From the NCBI GenBank assembly GCA_964247055.1, contig OZ176054.1, forward strand, positions 5,394,001-5,458,000: DNA of 64,000 bases. The letters are read 5' to 3'. The notes beneath the pieces were generated by a model that saw only the letters and a list, made by a program, of their open reading frames with translations, had not been told where the DNA came from and searched no databases. This document shows positions 38,760 to 52,000 of the stretch, piece after piece; position 1 is the stretch's first letter; every line of letters begins with the position of its first letter. The position numbers and the translations under genes were made by a program. This DNA comes from Paragordius varius (taxonomy: Eukaryota > Nematomorpha).

Positions 38760-41700
38760 CAGTATCTCTGCACATTTTTGTCCCAAATATATATATATAT
38801 ATATATATATATAAAGATATTTTGTATAATTATGTATATATTTACCTTAATTGTTTAAAAACTACAAAAAATTTATTGTATAAAATATTTTATAATAAAG
38901 TTTTATATACCGAATCAAAAACAGTATATGAATATATCAAATGTGCAATGTACATTCATAAACCATATGAAGATTATTCAAATTTTAAGTAAGGATTTCA
39001 TAAATTTAATAATTTATTTTAATTAACATTTGTTTAATATTTTTTACTAATTACAATAAAAGACCTAATTAGTGTGTTATTTTGATTTTTAATACTTATA
39101 TATGTTTAACAGCAGATAAGCCTAAAATTTATTATTATAAAATATAAGCATTGAACTTTTTACTTATATTGCATAATGTTATATATTGCGTGCTTCACCT
39201 TTTATATATCTTTCAACTTGTACTAAAATTTTATAACGCCAATTTAATCGTGAATTCTTTAAGTAAATAATGATTTCAAGATGCCTCTTTTTACAAGAAA
39301 TATATTATACCTCCAATTATTCTACTAATTAGCGTTTACATTTTATTTTGCTGAATTACGATTAAATATATACTTTGGCTTCCTGTGAGCAAGATCCAAG
39401 ATTCGCCTAAAAACTGTTAAAAGAGTGAACCTTTATATATATAAATCTTTATATTAAGATATATTGAATATGGGGGGAAATAAATTATTATTATTATTGA
39501 AGATTATTCCAGTATATTTATCTCCCCTTTTGAATCTGTCAAGACAGATACAGCCAGCAAGCCTTTCTTTATGGCATAATTTATTTTGTCTTTTTTAGTT
39601 ATTATACAAATCTTAATCTTCCAGATATACCCTTATAAAATACTCAAATTTTTCGCAAATTCAAATTTATTTTCATTCTCAAAATTTTAGGATTAATGTA
39701 TATGTATACCATACACTAAAAACTTTTTATATGCATCAGATTAATTTATTGATACTGCCATTTCTAATCATTCAATTCCTGGTAAAAATACTTCTTTTAT
39801 AGTTGTTGTTTTTTTATGCTAAAAATTTCTCTCATGGTTTTAATGATTAATAGAGCTGATTTATATAGATATATATTTCTCTGCAGAGATTTTATGAATC
39901 AGATATGTATATAAACGTAAATGTATACATATATATGGATTATAAATTGATCAATACAGTCTGATAATATAGTATATACACCATTAAATTCAATTGTCAT
40001 TATTGATCAACTAACTTACTATCTTATATAGAATTTCCATTCCATAATCCCTTATATCCATAAATAAAGGTATATTGTTTTTTATTGTATTCAAACACAC
40101 GATCTACATATTATAATACAAATTATTAGACGCGCAAATATATTTATTTTAATTGAATTATATATATGCTTTTTATGGGACACGAATGCGATGAATCGGA
40201 AAAAAAATCAAATCGAAACGACCGATAACAGTAGCGTATATTATGGTGTTTGTTTCGAAGTATATAAACTTGAAGTTTATATCAAAGTGAGATAGGTAAA
40301 AAATGTTTAAATTGAAACTGTTCATCGCTTTATGCCATACGCTACTGAGTGTGATCAATTATTATCGAGTCTTATCAGAATCGCGATAAGTAAACCAGCG
40401 TTCTAAGCAAATCAAATTTAATTTTAAAAGATGTCTCTCACTAAAGTTCTTTTCTCATTACAACTGATATGACCTTTTTAACCAAACACTTAATAAATCT
40501 CAATTACGTTTTCGATTTTTTTTTCAAAAAAAACATATATTTCATCTTGTGTCAGTTCCATTTATACATGATTACACTGTTATTCATATGATTTATTATA
40601 TTTAAATTTAATGTATTTCACATAATAAGAACACAGAGACGATTCTCAGGGTCACACATTTAAGTGACATTTTATAGCGGATTAATATTTTAATTTGGTT
40701 TTTCTCCAATATTTTTTTATTAAGTTTTTTATACTTTAATTAACTAAACAGGACATGGCGTTTTATTAAGCATTTTGATAAGCCAGGTTTGCACATGAAA
40801 GAGAAAAGTAACTACCGTTTTTGACAAATTCATACAATGATTATGAAATTTAAAACTTTTTCTAATTTATTTTTACCAGCCTTCATTTTAATTTTTTTGT
40901 TTATTTTTTTTTGTTTGAATGATAATTTGTCTCATGTTTTGGTTAGCTAGCTAGCTAGGCAAGCTGGCTTGATTAAACTTAAATTAAATTTTTGACATTA
41001 ACATAAAAGGACGCAAATGTGCACAGATACAACGCATCTTCCAATCTTCTAATAAATGTTGTTTGGATCGATTCGTGATTTCTTTTGTGAAACAGGGGAA
41101 AAATCCAATTTATTTATTTACATTATTTGTTTTTTATCATTTAATTTTTATAACGAAATAATGTAATGATCATTATTATTATACGTATTATTTGCCGTTT
41201 TTGGTGTATATGCAAAATTCAATTAGACTTGAATAATTCTTATTTTGTCAAAATAAATTTGGCTTTATCATTTCACTATTCTTGTCTTCCCCATGTACAG
41301 GGAAAAGGGGCTCTCTGATACCAATATTATTGATTTACATTTCGTCTACTCTACAGTATTTAGTTTTAGGTACAAGGCAAACTTGTATAAACACTAAGTA
41401 TTTTTTATTGGACTGTCTCATGTATTATGTTTATTAACAAACTAAATTGTCATTCGTTTAATCAATCAAAAAGTCCATTTTAAAAAGCAAGACATAATTT
41501 GTATTGCTTAAAATAAGTTACAAGAAAATTGTTAGTGTCATTTTTGATAGATAGACCATGGGAATTATATGTAATATACAGTCCATTCTGATTTTTGATT
41601 AAATTTTTTAGGTAAAGAAGTTAAATTACAAATAATTAAAAGGGAAAAATTATTTTACAGCACATACTTAACCTTGAAATCAAGAATCTAATTTAGTTTA

Positions 41701-42269
41701 TTCTTAAACTTATGTCATCGCTTTTAAATTTATCTATATATATTCTCAAAGTTGATTAAAAAAAAATTTTCCCAACGCCTAAATTTTTTTGTTATCTATT
41801 TTTAGTTTCATAGCATTTATAGGTAAATCTGTGTTGTGATAGAAATAAATCTTCAATCACACGGATGATTGGACAATAATATAATATGAGGTTTCTTTCT
41901 CTCTTTTCTTTAACATAAAAAATGTGTTAATTTTACGCTAAAATAAACATTTATGCCTGTCTATACTATATCAATTAGGTTTTGTGCATATAAACTTACA
42001 AATTAATTAATTAATTAATTATATTATTGATTAATGCGTTCACTTTTTTGTATACATTTTTTAATACAGCAGAGAATAAAAATTAAACTGAGTTTACCAG
42101 AAACTTAAGCAATACAGAATCGAGAGCTATTATTGACCATTGCGGCTTTTAAATGGGGGTAAAAGGGGATTTAGTTATTGTTGCCATGTAATTTTTGGTT
42201 AAAATTAGTTACATTTTTAAACAATGGTATCGAACAATATTACATTAGAATACAAATCATATTTCTATT
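38760..42269. other. AT-rich intergenic stretch without recognisable genes
   Basis: Contains a TA run at about 38788-38812 and an AATT run near 42000-42020. A small inverted repeat (cagtagcgtat ... atacgctactg, about 40230-40346) is centred on a palindrome near 40270. All open frames are short, AT-driven and without recognisable motifs. Confidence 0.5.
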
Positions 42270-42771
42270 TTTTCGATGCATATTAGCGGATTACGACCGA
42301 CTTCTTTAAAATCAAATATTTTGTAAAATATGGAATGTTTTAAAACCATTTCGATAGTTTGCATTTAGATAACATTAATGCGCCGAAATAAAAAAATGTA
42401 TTAACAATGACAATATTTCTTATTTTATGGATGAACTTGAAGGAAAAAATTATAAACATTACATATTTACATTAGTTTAATTTTAAAATACGGATTAAAC
42501 CTTCTGTCAATATTTGTTAATTATGATCTTTATGAAGCTTTAAGTTTAATTTTAGCGTTCAATTCTAAAAAATCATAATATGCTAAATGTTGTAAAATGA
42601 AAATGGCGTTGAAGTAGTTGGATGTGGAGCTTTTTTTAAAACCACATTTTATATATTTTTATCGAGATAAAAGCATGAATTTAATTGGGACTTTACGTTT
42701 TAGTAGGTTATTTATCAAATGAAGTTAAAGTTAGCTGGAGCTCCTAGTTCCCATTTTCTATCGGAGTGTTT
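42270..42771 (+). mobile_element. MITE copy B, strongly diverged
   Basis: Same order of internal landmarks as copies A and D (cttt.aaaatcaaatattt, catttagataacatt..., cgccgaaata, then ...ctggagctcctagttcccatttt.tatcggagtgtt), but with many substitutions. The outermost bases are eroded, so the limits are approximate. Confidence 0.55.
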
Positions 42772-42876
42772 GATATGTAGTTGATTAAAAAACTTAGACA
42801 TAGATATGTAATTAAAAATGTACTTTTAGCCAATTAAATTTAAAAAAAATAACCAATAAGAGCCCTTGATACTATA

Positions 42877-43412
42877 TTAACACTTTGATTCAAATTTAGG
42901 TATCTAAATACTCCAGACAATAATTAAAATGATATTTTTGAAAAACTACTGAAAGAAACGGTTTTAATTTATGTTTATCCTTATATCCTAAATAAAATTA
43001 TATAAATAAACTTATATATCTAAATAAAATTTAGTTTTGGATAAAAAGTTTCTTAAACTATTTGGGCGCCATTATTTCACAATATTTTTGCAATATATCG
43101 TGTTTATTCTAAGCCTAAAAATAAGTTTACTTAATCACATTTAACGTTGATATAAACAGAAAAAGTGGTATATTTTGCATTATTTAGCTTATGTACACAT
43201 GTCATGTTGCTTAATTCTTACCTTTGGGTTTTGCCTCTGAATAAGTAATATCAAATATTTTTAAATTATTATATTTCGGTTCATTAATGTTATATAAGCG
43301 TAGACTTTTGCCATGGTTTTTTGAAATATTTATATTTAAACAAGCCTGGGATATCTAACTACCCCTATTTGTATCGAAGGACTGAAATGAAGGCGTTGTA
43401 TCCAAGTATTAA
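42877..43412 (-). mobile_element. MITE copy C, inverted (about 536 bp)
   Basis: Begins ttaacactttgattcaaatt with the GGTATCTAAATACTCC palindrome and ends with ttgtatccaagtattaa, the reverse complement of the left end of copies A and D. It sits in opposite orientation between copies B and D, forming a local inverted cluster. Confidence 0.7.
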
Positions 43413-43723
43413 ACATGCGCATATATTTTTTTGTACGTTTGTTTTTTAGATGAGAACGGAAATTAACCTAAAACTCCAGGCTACCATTTATGTGTACTCT
43501 TGTTGCCTACTTATTCTTTTTACCTTTTCTCCTATCATTTGTAATGTATTTAACACATGCATGATGGTTTAAGTATGAAATGTGTGTTTTTTGTTTCATT
43601 AAATTTCATTATTGCTTTTAATTAACCTGCCTAAGAGAGTTTTGAGAGAGAGTTCAATTAATTCATTAATGTTTTGTATGGTTAGGCTTAGGGAGCCACT
43701 CTACATGGTATTTTCATTTGTGA

Positions 43724-44315
43724 ATTAACACTTGGATACAACACACTCATTTTAGTACTTCGATTCAAATTGGGGTAGTTGGATACCCCAGGCCTGTTTA
43801 AAATCAAATAGTTTAAAAAGTATGGAAGCAATCAAAACCATGGCAAAATTTTACACTTATATAACATCAATAAACCGAAATATATAAAAAATTTTATTCA
43901 AAAATACTTGATATTACTTATTTTGAGCTAAAACTGAAAGGTAAAAATTTAGTCAACGTGACATGTCTTAAATTGTAAAATTAAAAAATAATACAAAATA
44001 AACCGCTTTTTCTATTTCTCTCAATGTTAGATGCAATTTATATAAAAGGTAAGCTTTAGTTTTACCCTAAAAATTAAATGAAGACGATATTTTGCAAAAT
44101 TTTTGTAAAATAAAAATGGCGTCGAAGTAGTTTGAGATGCAACTTTTTTTTCAAAACAAAATTTTATCAAGATATTTTGGCATATTTATATAATATTTAT
44201 CAGGAGAGAAGCATAAATTTAAATTGGGACCGTTTCCTTCAGTAGTTTTTTAAAAATTTTAATTTAAATTTAGTCTGGGGTATTTAGATACCCCAATTTG
44301 AATCGAAGTGTTAAT
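43724..44315 (+). mobile_element. MITE copy D (592 bp)
   Basis: Second well-preserved copy of the family, starting attaacacttggatacaaca and ending aatcgaagtgttaat, with the palindromes GGGGTAGTTGGATACCCC and GGGGTATTTAGATACCCC near the two ends. It aligns with copy A along its whole length with small indels. Confidence 0.8.
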
Positions 44316-46054
44316 GGAAGAAGCATAACAGTATGCTTCCCTATGCCTATTCCATTAAATAAATATAATATTTTTACTTATGAAATTGTAGGAGTCAAAT
44401 TTTAAATTAAATACATGTTTTAACTATTTTAGGAGAAAGGAATACTCTACAAATCATAGTTAGAAAAATCAAATATTAATTAAATTTTGTTTGGTTTGAG
44501 AGGAAAGGACAATTTGTTTCTGATATAATGCTTTGCAATCGTTCTGGCTGATTGTGTAGATTTTTTTACCAAAAAATAATTTACAATTATATTATCTATA
44601 ATCATATAATTTATGGTTATAATAATAAAATGATATTTATTTTATCAATCGATATACTCAATATTCATAAATCATTTTTTAATTTCATATGCTCCTAATC
44701 CCCTATATGTAAGTATATTGTAAGTGTGCCTACCGTGTTTTCAATTTTAGTATGTTTATTGTGCCTGTCCATTACTTATCATTATTTTGATTGGAAGCAT
44801 TATTATACAAAAATACTAATTTACATATATATTGGAAAAGAATTTTTCAGACAACCATTTATTTTTGTATGTTTGTTTGTTTGTTTTTTTCACAATGGCT
44901 AAATTTAAAACCCCGTTTTAAAAATGTTAGATACAGGCAGCATTTGAAGTTATTAGACTGGATAAAAAATTATATGCGTTTTATCCGCTTAAACTATGTA
45001 TATCAAATACAAAATAGGTCAAAATTTAATTTTATTTTATTAGCTAATAAAATTTATATGTGCAATCATGTTTCCGATACATTTTTTAATTATATGTTAA
45101 TTAGTAAGTAATGTTATGTAATATAAATTTAATAAAAAAAACCAATTATTGAGCTGATACGTAACATAATTATATCCATTTATAAAGTAATGAAATTCTT
45201 TCTAATTTAATTTTAAATGCTCATTTTATATGATTACCATTTTAGTGTGATTTTTATACCTTTATTTGCAACTTTTTTATACAAAAATTTTAAACATATA
45301 AGCAGGCAAATTGTATGTATTGTTTGTAACATCATTGAAATTCATGTTAAGTTTTCACTTGTAGTTAATTTTAACCGTAAAACTAAACTATAAATTAAAT
45401 ACTAATGTTATGATATATCACGTTTTCTTTGAAAATTCAAAGAGAAGAAAGCAAAAATGGTTTTTTGCTGAGCTCTCGCTAAAACATATTATGATTATTA
45501 AGTCGGTGAGCGCGGTTAACAAGAAAAGAATTGTGTAAATACATATTCAGAAAAAAACGTATTTTAATTTACCATTTTACAAAGTGCATTTGAATCTCGA
45601 CTGATTCATGCAATGAAACAATGGTACTAACTTCAAAAAAAAATTTTTTTGCAATTCTTTAAACATCGCATAAATTGCATGTTTTATGAATGATTTATCG
45701 CAAAAAGTTTAGTTTAGTATAGCATAGTTTATTTGTTCTTACTTATATTATAAATGTTGCAAAATTTTAGAATTATACATATGTAGTTAAATTTAAACTA
45801 ATAAATCACACATATTTGAACTTTGTTTTGTTGCAAGTTTTATCTTTTTTTTAGTTGTGTTAATTACCTTACGTACGGTAAATGTTTATCCCATATATAC
45901 ACCGTGATTATTACTCCACATTTTTAAGGTAAATTTTGTTTAATTATATGTATACTAATTCTCTGTTCTTGTAATATTCCATATAGTTCGTAAATCCATG
46001 GCTTACTACAAGTATCTATTAACTAATGCCCCTATCGAAGAACTAAAATAAATA
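44316..46054. other. Intergenic region upstream of delta-catenin
   Basis: AT-rich, no recognisable gene or repeat. It must hold the promoter and any non-coding first exons of the delta-catenin gene, but I see no distinctive element. An in-frame TAA at 46049-46051 precedes the delta-catenin ATG. Confidence 0.4.
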
Positions 46055-49000
46055 ATGGCATTTTACAATTGTGTCACATCCGTGTCTAACATTATAACTT
46101 CAAACGGGCCTAAAATGTCGCCTTTGGAAGATGAATTCGATTGTCGAATACCTTCGCCCCCTCCCCCGCCTCAGAAACAAAATATTGATAAATGGTTACA
46201 AAACTCGGTTACTGCGGATACATCAACCCAAAATCACCACACCACAAACAATGATGAACATGGCAAAAATGCCTTATCTCGATTAAACATAGTTACCGAA
46301 TCATACAGTATAAATGTAAGTTACAATGTTGCCCCATCATCTACCCCTACCCCAAGTGTCAAAGCCAACAAAACTACGGATCATCATCAGGTGGATATGC
46401 CTATAAAAACTAATGCAATGAATGGCGTTAATTTGGATCGCAAACATCAAATTTATTCGATTGTGAATGGCCGCTCAACGGAAAACAGAAAAAGAAGTCC
46501 CATTTCAACACCAAATGCGATGCTGAGAGAAGGTTCATCATCAATATCTTCCTCTTTAGGGATCGGAAGTATGAATGGCACTGCCCCTGAAAATAAGAAT
46601 GTACACAACGCTGCTAATGTTAATTTAAGTATCAGCAATAACATGAGAGAATTGGTGGAAAGAAAGACTCAACAAAAGACGACGCAACAGGTAAGAAAAG
46701 TTATAAAACTTTGTTGTAAAAGTCACCAAATATTTTGATGTTATACATCGTTTAATGTAACACAGAAGGTTTAATGTCAATATAAAAACTCAATATTTTT
46801 CCACTACATATAATGCTGTACATATTTGAAGTTTTCAAATGTGTACACAGTTAAATTTTTTCTTTTATGTCTATTGCAACTAAACTAAAAGGATTAATTT
46901 TGAAACTTTATATATCTGAAATTCCCTTTTTGATGCATAACATTCTAGATATTATTCATTAATCCGTTTACTTTTAATCCACTGCATATAATTGGTAATA
47001 AACGATGTCCAAATTTAATATTAACCAATACGATGTTATGTACTTGGAGATTTTCTTTGTAAATGATGTTTCCCAATATATAATTTTCTTTTTCACGATA
47101 TTACACAATTGCTTGATTGAATTAAGCCTTGAAACAATACAAAATTTAATATATACTTGAGCTTTTATTTTTTTATGTAATACAGGTAACAAGAGTTACA
47201 AAAGTTTACGCAACGCGAAAGTTAAAACCTAGCGGCGAAACGCTTAATAAATCTTTGACAGCTAACGGTCACGTTGCTGGGGATGCAGACGAGGAAGCCA
47301 TTTTGCAAAGTTTGTTAACCGATATAGACAACAATACCAAGGCAATGATTGCACTTGATCCCCTTTATGAGAAGGTTTTTTTTATTTTTTGCAAAAACCT
47401 TAAACTCAGCTTCCCTTTAACTATACTAGATTTGTAAAAATGGTATGTAGTAAAGAAAGCTATCGATGGCCATTTCGGTTTTTAATTGGCTAAAAGTGGA
47501 TTTAATTTTGTCTGTTGGTATGCATGATTTTTTTATTTTTGGAGAAACATCGCCTATAATGAAATATCATGTTAGCAATAGTTTTAATTTAACTATAAAA
47601 TTGTAAAATTAATGCAACAGACTTGTTAATTAAATTTTATTTATCCGATTAAAATACCGAATGGCCAATGATAGCTATCGTTACCGAATCTTATAAGGAT
47701 TTTGTGAGAAATATTAATTCCTCAGAAGCCTGCTAAATTTTTATGAAATTACGCTAAAACTTCGATTCATATCAATTTATACGAGGTTTTTTTTCCTTAT
47801 TGATTTGGATATATATAATTATATAATTTACCGAAAAATCAGTTATAATTTCATATTGAATTATATAGTTAAAATTATTTATGCTAAATCCTAATAGATA
47901 TACATTTTCTATTTCTAAGTGATAAAAACTAGAACACTGTGTAAAAGAATTAATTATTTGTTAAGTATATCCTTTTCCTTCACTTTCTGCCAATCTCAAA
48001 TTCTGTTTTCCCGCTTTCATCATAACACGACACTATTGGTTTTTGTCCTCCGAAATTAAATACACATTAATGTGCCGCGCTTTGTGTCAGTAGTTTAGAG
48101 CAAGTCTGGCAGTGCATATTCTATCTCAAAGGCAGCATAAATAAATTGTTTTAGCTCATTTAATTTTATTGCTCTCTCCCTCTCTGTAAAATCGATATCA
48201 TCCCATCTCTCATCCCCCCTTTTTACATTTTTTATACTCTTCCCCGCTAATTATAATTACATCTGAATACAGAAAATTGGGATCGATCACACAGTTTTTT
48301 TATTCCAAATATTATTCAAGTGAAAATTAAAATTATTTACCTTTACTTTACTGTTTTAGCCAATTAATATTGCCACATCTATGATACGGGGTCCAGCACA
48401 AACTCTTGAAGAAAAAATCATAACGGAAATGTATGATGGGACTTTTGATAGCCCTCGTCATGAAGAGATTACATATCGATACAGTCCACGTTTAAATGGT
48501 TGTACCAATACTTTATCAAGCAACACTGAGAATGATAACGCAATTCTGAATATAGATAATTCCTTTATTCCACTTGAATGCTCTAATCAAACGCCAAATA
48601 TGGATAACACTGAATATTTGTTGTACAATAATTATAATCATATTTTGATGGCTGGACATGAACGTACGAACTCTATATTTAACGTTTTTTTCTCAACACT
48701 AAACATACAGTGGCGTATGCAGTAAAAGATTGTTAGTGCAAAATAATCTTAATAGGGGGATATAATGGATATGTTTATAAATAGGACTTTAATATATGAA
48801 AATTGTCCCCTTGTTTTGTGTTCATTAAGATTATTTTGCACTAACAATCTTTTACTGCATACGCCACTGTATAATTTAATTATGCTTTTCCTTCATTGTT
48901 TGTTTTTGTGTTTGGATAGTGTGGTGTAATACATAAATATATATGGTACGGTCACTTCACTTTGTACATAGTTTTTTCCCCTCTAATTTATATATGATAG

Positions 49001-52000
49001 GTCTCCGTTTTTATTGGTTTTTGCTATCATATTTTCTGATAACATTTTTATTTGCATCACCAATCTTTAAGTGCCACAACATTTTTTATAAAAACTGTAT
49101 TGCATAATTTTGAGATCTACAAGTATATTTTAACTAATTAATTAAATTAATAAATAATTTATAGTTAAATATAATTATGTAATTATTCCATCTATCCATT
49201 CATTTTAGTCAAAGGCCAACAACAACAATCGGATAGCGCAAATTATCTAATAAATAATGAACGTGAAATAAAATTCCCTCAGGAGTATGCCGTAAATAAC
49301 GGTAATAATCATACGCTGGATGTTACAAATGATACTCATCATTCTAAAAAATCAAATGACACGGTATCAATGATACAAAACATGCATTCAAAGAATGTTA
49401 ACAGTTGCGGACCACATCCTTACTTAAAAGATAAACACTACATAGTACAGGAGCTATCTCGATCTCATTACCCTAAACATCAATACAATACTAATTTTGG
49501 CGACAGCACTGATTCCCCATCCATCTTCATTTCGCGGAGTGGAAATCAACATTTTAACCCAAAATATTCTGTACCATCATATTATGACCCTAATCACTCT
49601 TTACAACAAAATTTTCGATTCCTACCAAAACCAGGTAACGAAAATTTGACCGGTTTTAGTGGCAATAAATTGGCAAGTATGAAACAAGATTACTTATCCA
49701 CTCTACCCGAAACCGAAGCTGAGGAACTTTACAATGATGATTTGATAAGCAGTAAACAGTCATCATCTGAATACGATGATTATTATAAATATGGTAATCA
49801 AATGCATCAACGACAAATTTATCCTAAAACAAAGCAAAACCAACAAACATATTATCCATTGCAGGAATTTTCGGACATTCACGGACTCAACAGTATAAAT
49901 CCTAAACGCCAATCTATCGATTCAACCAGTCAATTTAGTCAAGGCATGTTACATAATGGAACGATGCATAGCGCAACGTTTAAACAACATCCATTATCTA
50001 TTACAACGGATGATGATTTGACACATTATCGGTAATGTTTTTGGATTTTTTGTGCGATAATGTGTAAAATAAATAGGCTTTTATTGAATAAAACCTAAAT
50101 ATAGCGATAGGGTAGCAACAATATTTTGTTAAAAAAACTTTTATTGATTGGTGGTTATGAAAAATTTTCCCACGTTGCCAATTTTTCTTCTCAACCAAAC
50201 ATAATTTTTATCAATTGTGCTTTTTACGACTCTAATCTAAAGTGTCATAAATTAGGCCATTAAATTACATTATATTTAATTTATTAATGACATGTTACCA
50301 AATAGAAATCATTTTCATAGCAATAGGTATTTGGATGAAAGCGTATACATAAATTATGTTTTATTGCAAACATTGTTGATTTTTCCTTTGTTTTATATGC
50401 AATAATTGAATGAAAAAGAAATTGTAGTATTATAATGGATATAATGTCCATTAACTATATCCTTTTTTAATAATATACTAGAATATTTCGATTTTTTAGT
50501 TAATATTGGTTTTACCTACTAGATTATCAGATTATCAAGATAGTCCGAGGATATTACCCTTACCACTACCGCCTCAGTATTTCTTTAATGAACCTAATAC
50601 TGGGAAGAACTCAAATCAAAACAATCACCAACATAGATCAAATTTCAAAGACAGTGGTATATATTTTAAAATGATACTTAATCATATATTTTGCATACGC
50701 TAAATTATTGTTTCTTTACTTAAATATATATTATTCAGTGGGATAAATGGTCATTTATTTTTTATATGCAGGTTTACTGTATAGTATAAAGTTAAAGGAA
50801 ATAAGATGTATAATATGGAATGTAAATTAAATTTTTTAACATATAGACGCAAAAATAAAGCAATGTCTTCTTAATCAAGCAAACCATACATATATAAATC
50901 CTTAATAATTTATTTGTAATCTAGATTAGAATTATATACCGGTTGTAAATGGACAAAGGATATTTAAATATACATCAACCCATATAACTTTCAGATTTTA
51001 AGGGGTTTTTTATTAAAAAAAAGAGAGTTTATATTATAGCTTTATTTAATTTTTTGACTTGGCTCCTTATCATATATATTTTTGCATGTTTTGGTTGTGT
51101 TAGATGAAAACACTGTCCTTTGGCGAGATCCCGACCTCAATGATTTAATTGAATACCTAAGACCTCAGACAGAATCTTATGATCAAGTTGAGAAACGCGT
51201 AGATACAAATATACCAAATGGTGTAATAACTGGCAATAACAATAATGAGACGGAAAATAATGATTCAAACAACAGTAAAAGCTGTAAGGAGGAAGATGGT
51301 CAATCTCATTTTAATCGCATTTCACTCAGACTTCATGCATCTGCTTACCTTCAACACCTATCCTACATGAACAATGATATTAAACACATTGCTAGGTTTT
51401 TAATTTTTACATCACAAATTATAATCTAACTTACTCCCATATCGTTTAAAATGCAGTATTATTTAACACACCTTAAATCTCAAAGTGTTTAAAATAGAAT
51501 CTAAATCTTTTAAAATATGAGGATTGATACAGTGTTTATATTTAATTCTTCAAAAAGTAAAATTAAATAGTTTAAAGCTGTTATATATATATATATATAT
51601 AGACACTTAGATCTCATACCCATGTTAATGTGTTATTTGCGTCCTGAAGTATATGACGGATTACCCATACAACTTTTAATAAATGTTTGTGGATGCCTTC
51701 GAAATTTACTATATGGGAGAGATCATGACTTTAATCGAGTATTTTTGGCACCTTTTATTTAACACCATCCATAATGAAAAAAAACTATTTATATTTTCGC
51801 ATATTGTTTTATACTTTTTTTGTATGTTATAGCAAATCTTTGTGGAACATGATGGGATACGATTGATTAAACAAATATTCTTGCGCAAAATCCTAAATGA
51901 ATCGGCCCTTGAAAATTTGACGAAAGGGAAACCAACTGAAATCGATTTACTGTTAGAAACGATAACTGGACTTTTGTGGAACCTTTCGTCTCTTGAGGTA

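Noticed and set aside
40230-40346. Small inverted repeat with CAGTAGCGTAT ends, possible MITE
   Set aside because: Only about 11 bp pair, no target duplication is visible, and no second copy occurs in the window; kept only as a note in the intergenic entry.
44791-45111. 106-codon plus-strand frame
   Set aside because: It opens only with TTG, has no motif or splice context, and its composition is that of surrounding AT-rich DNA.
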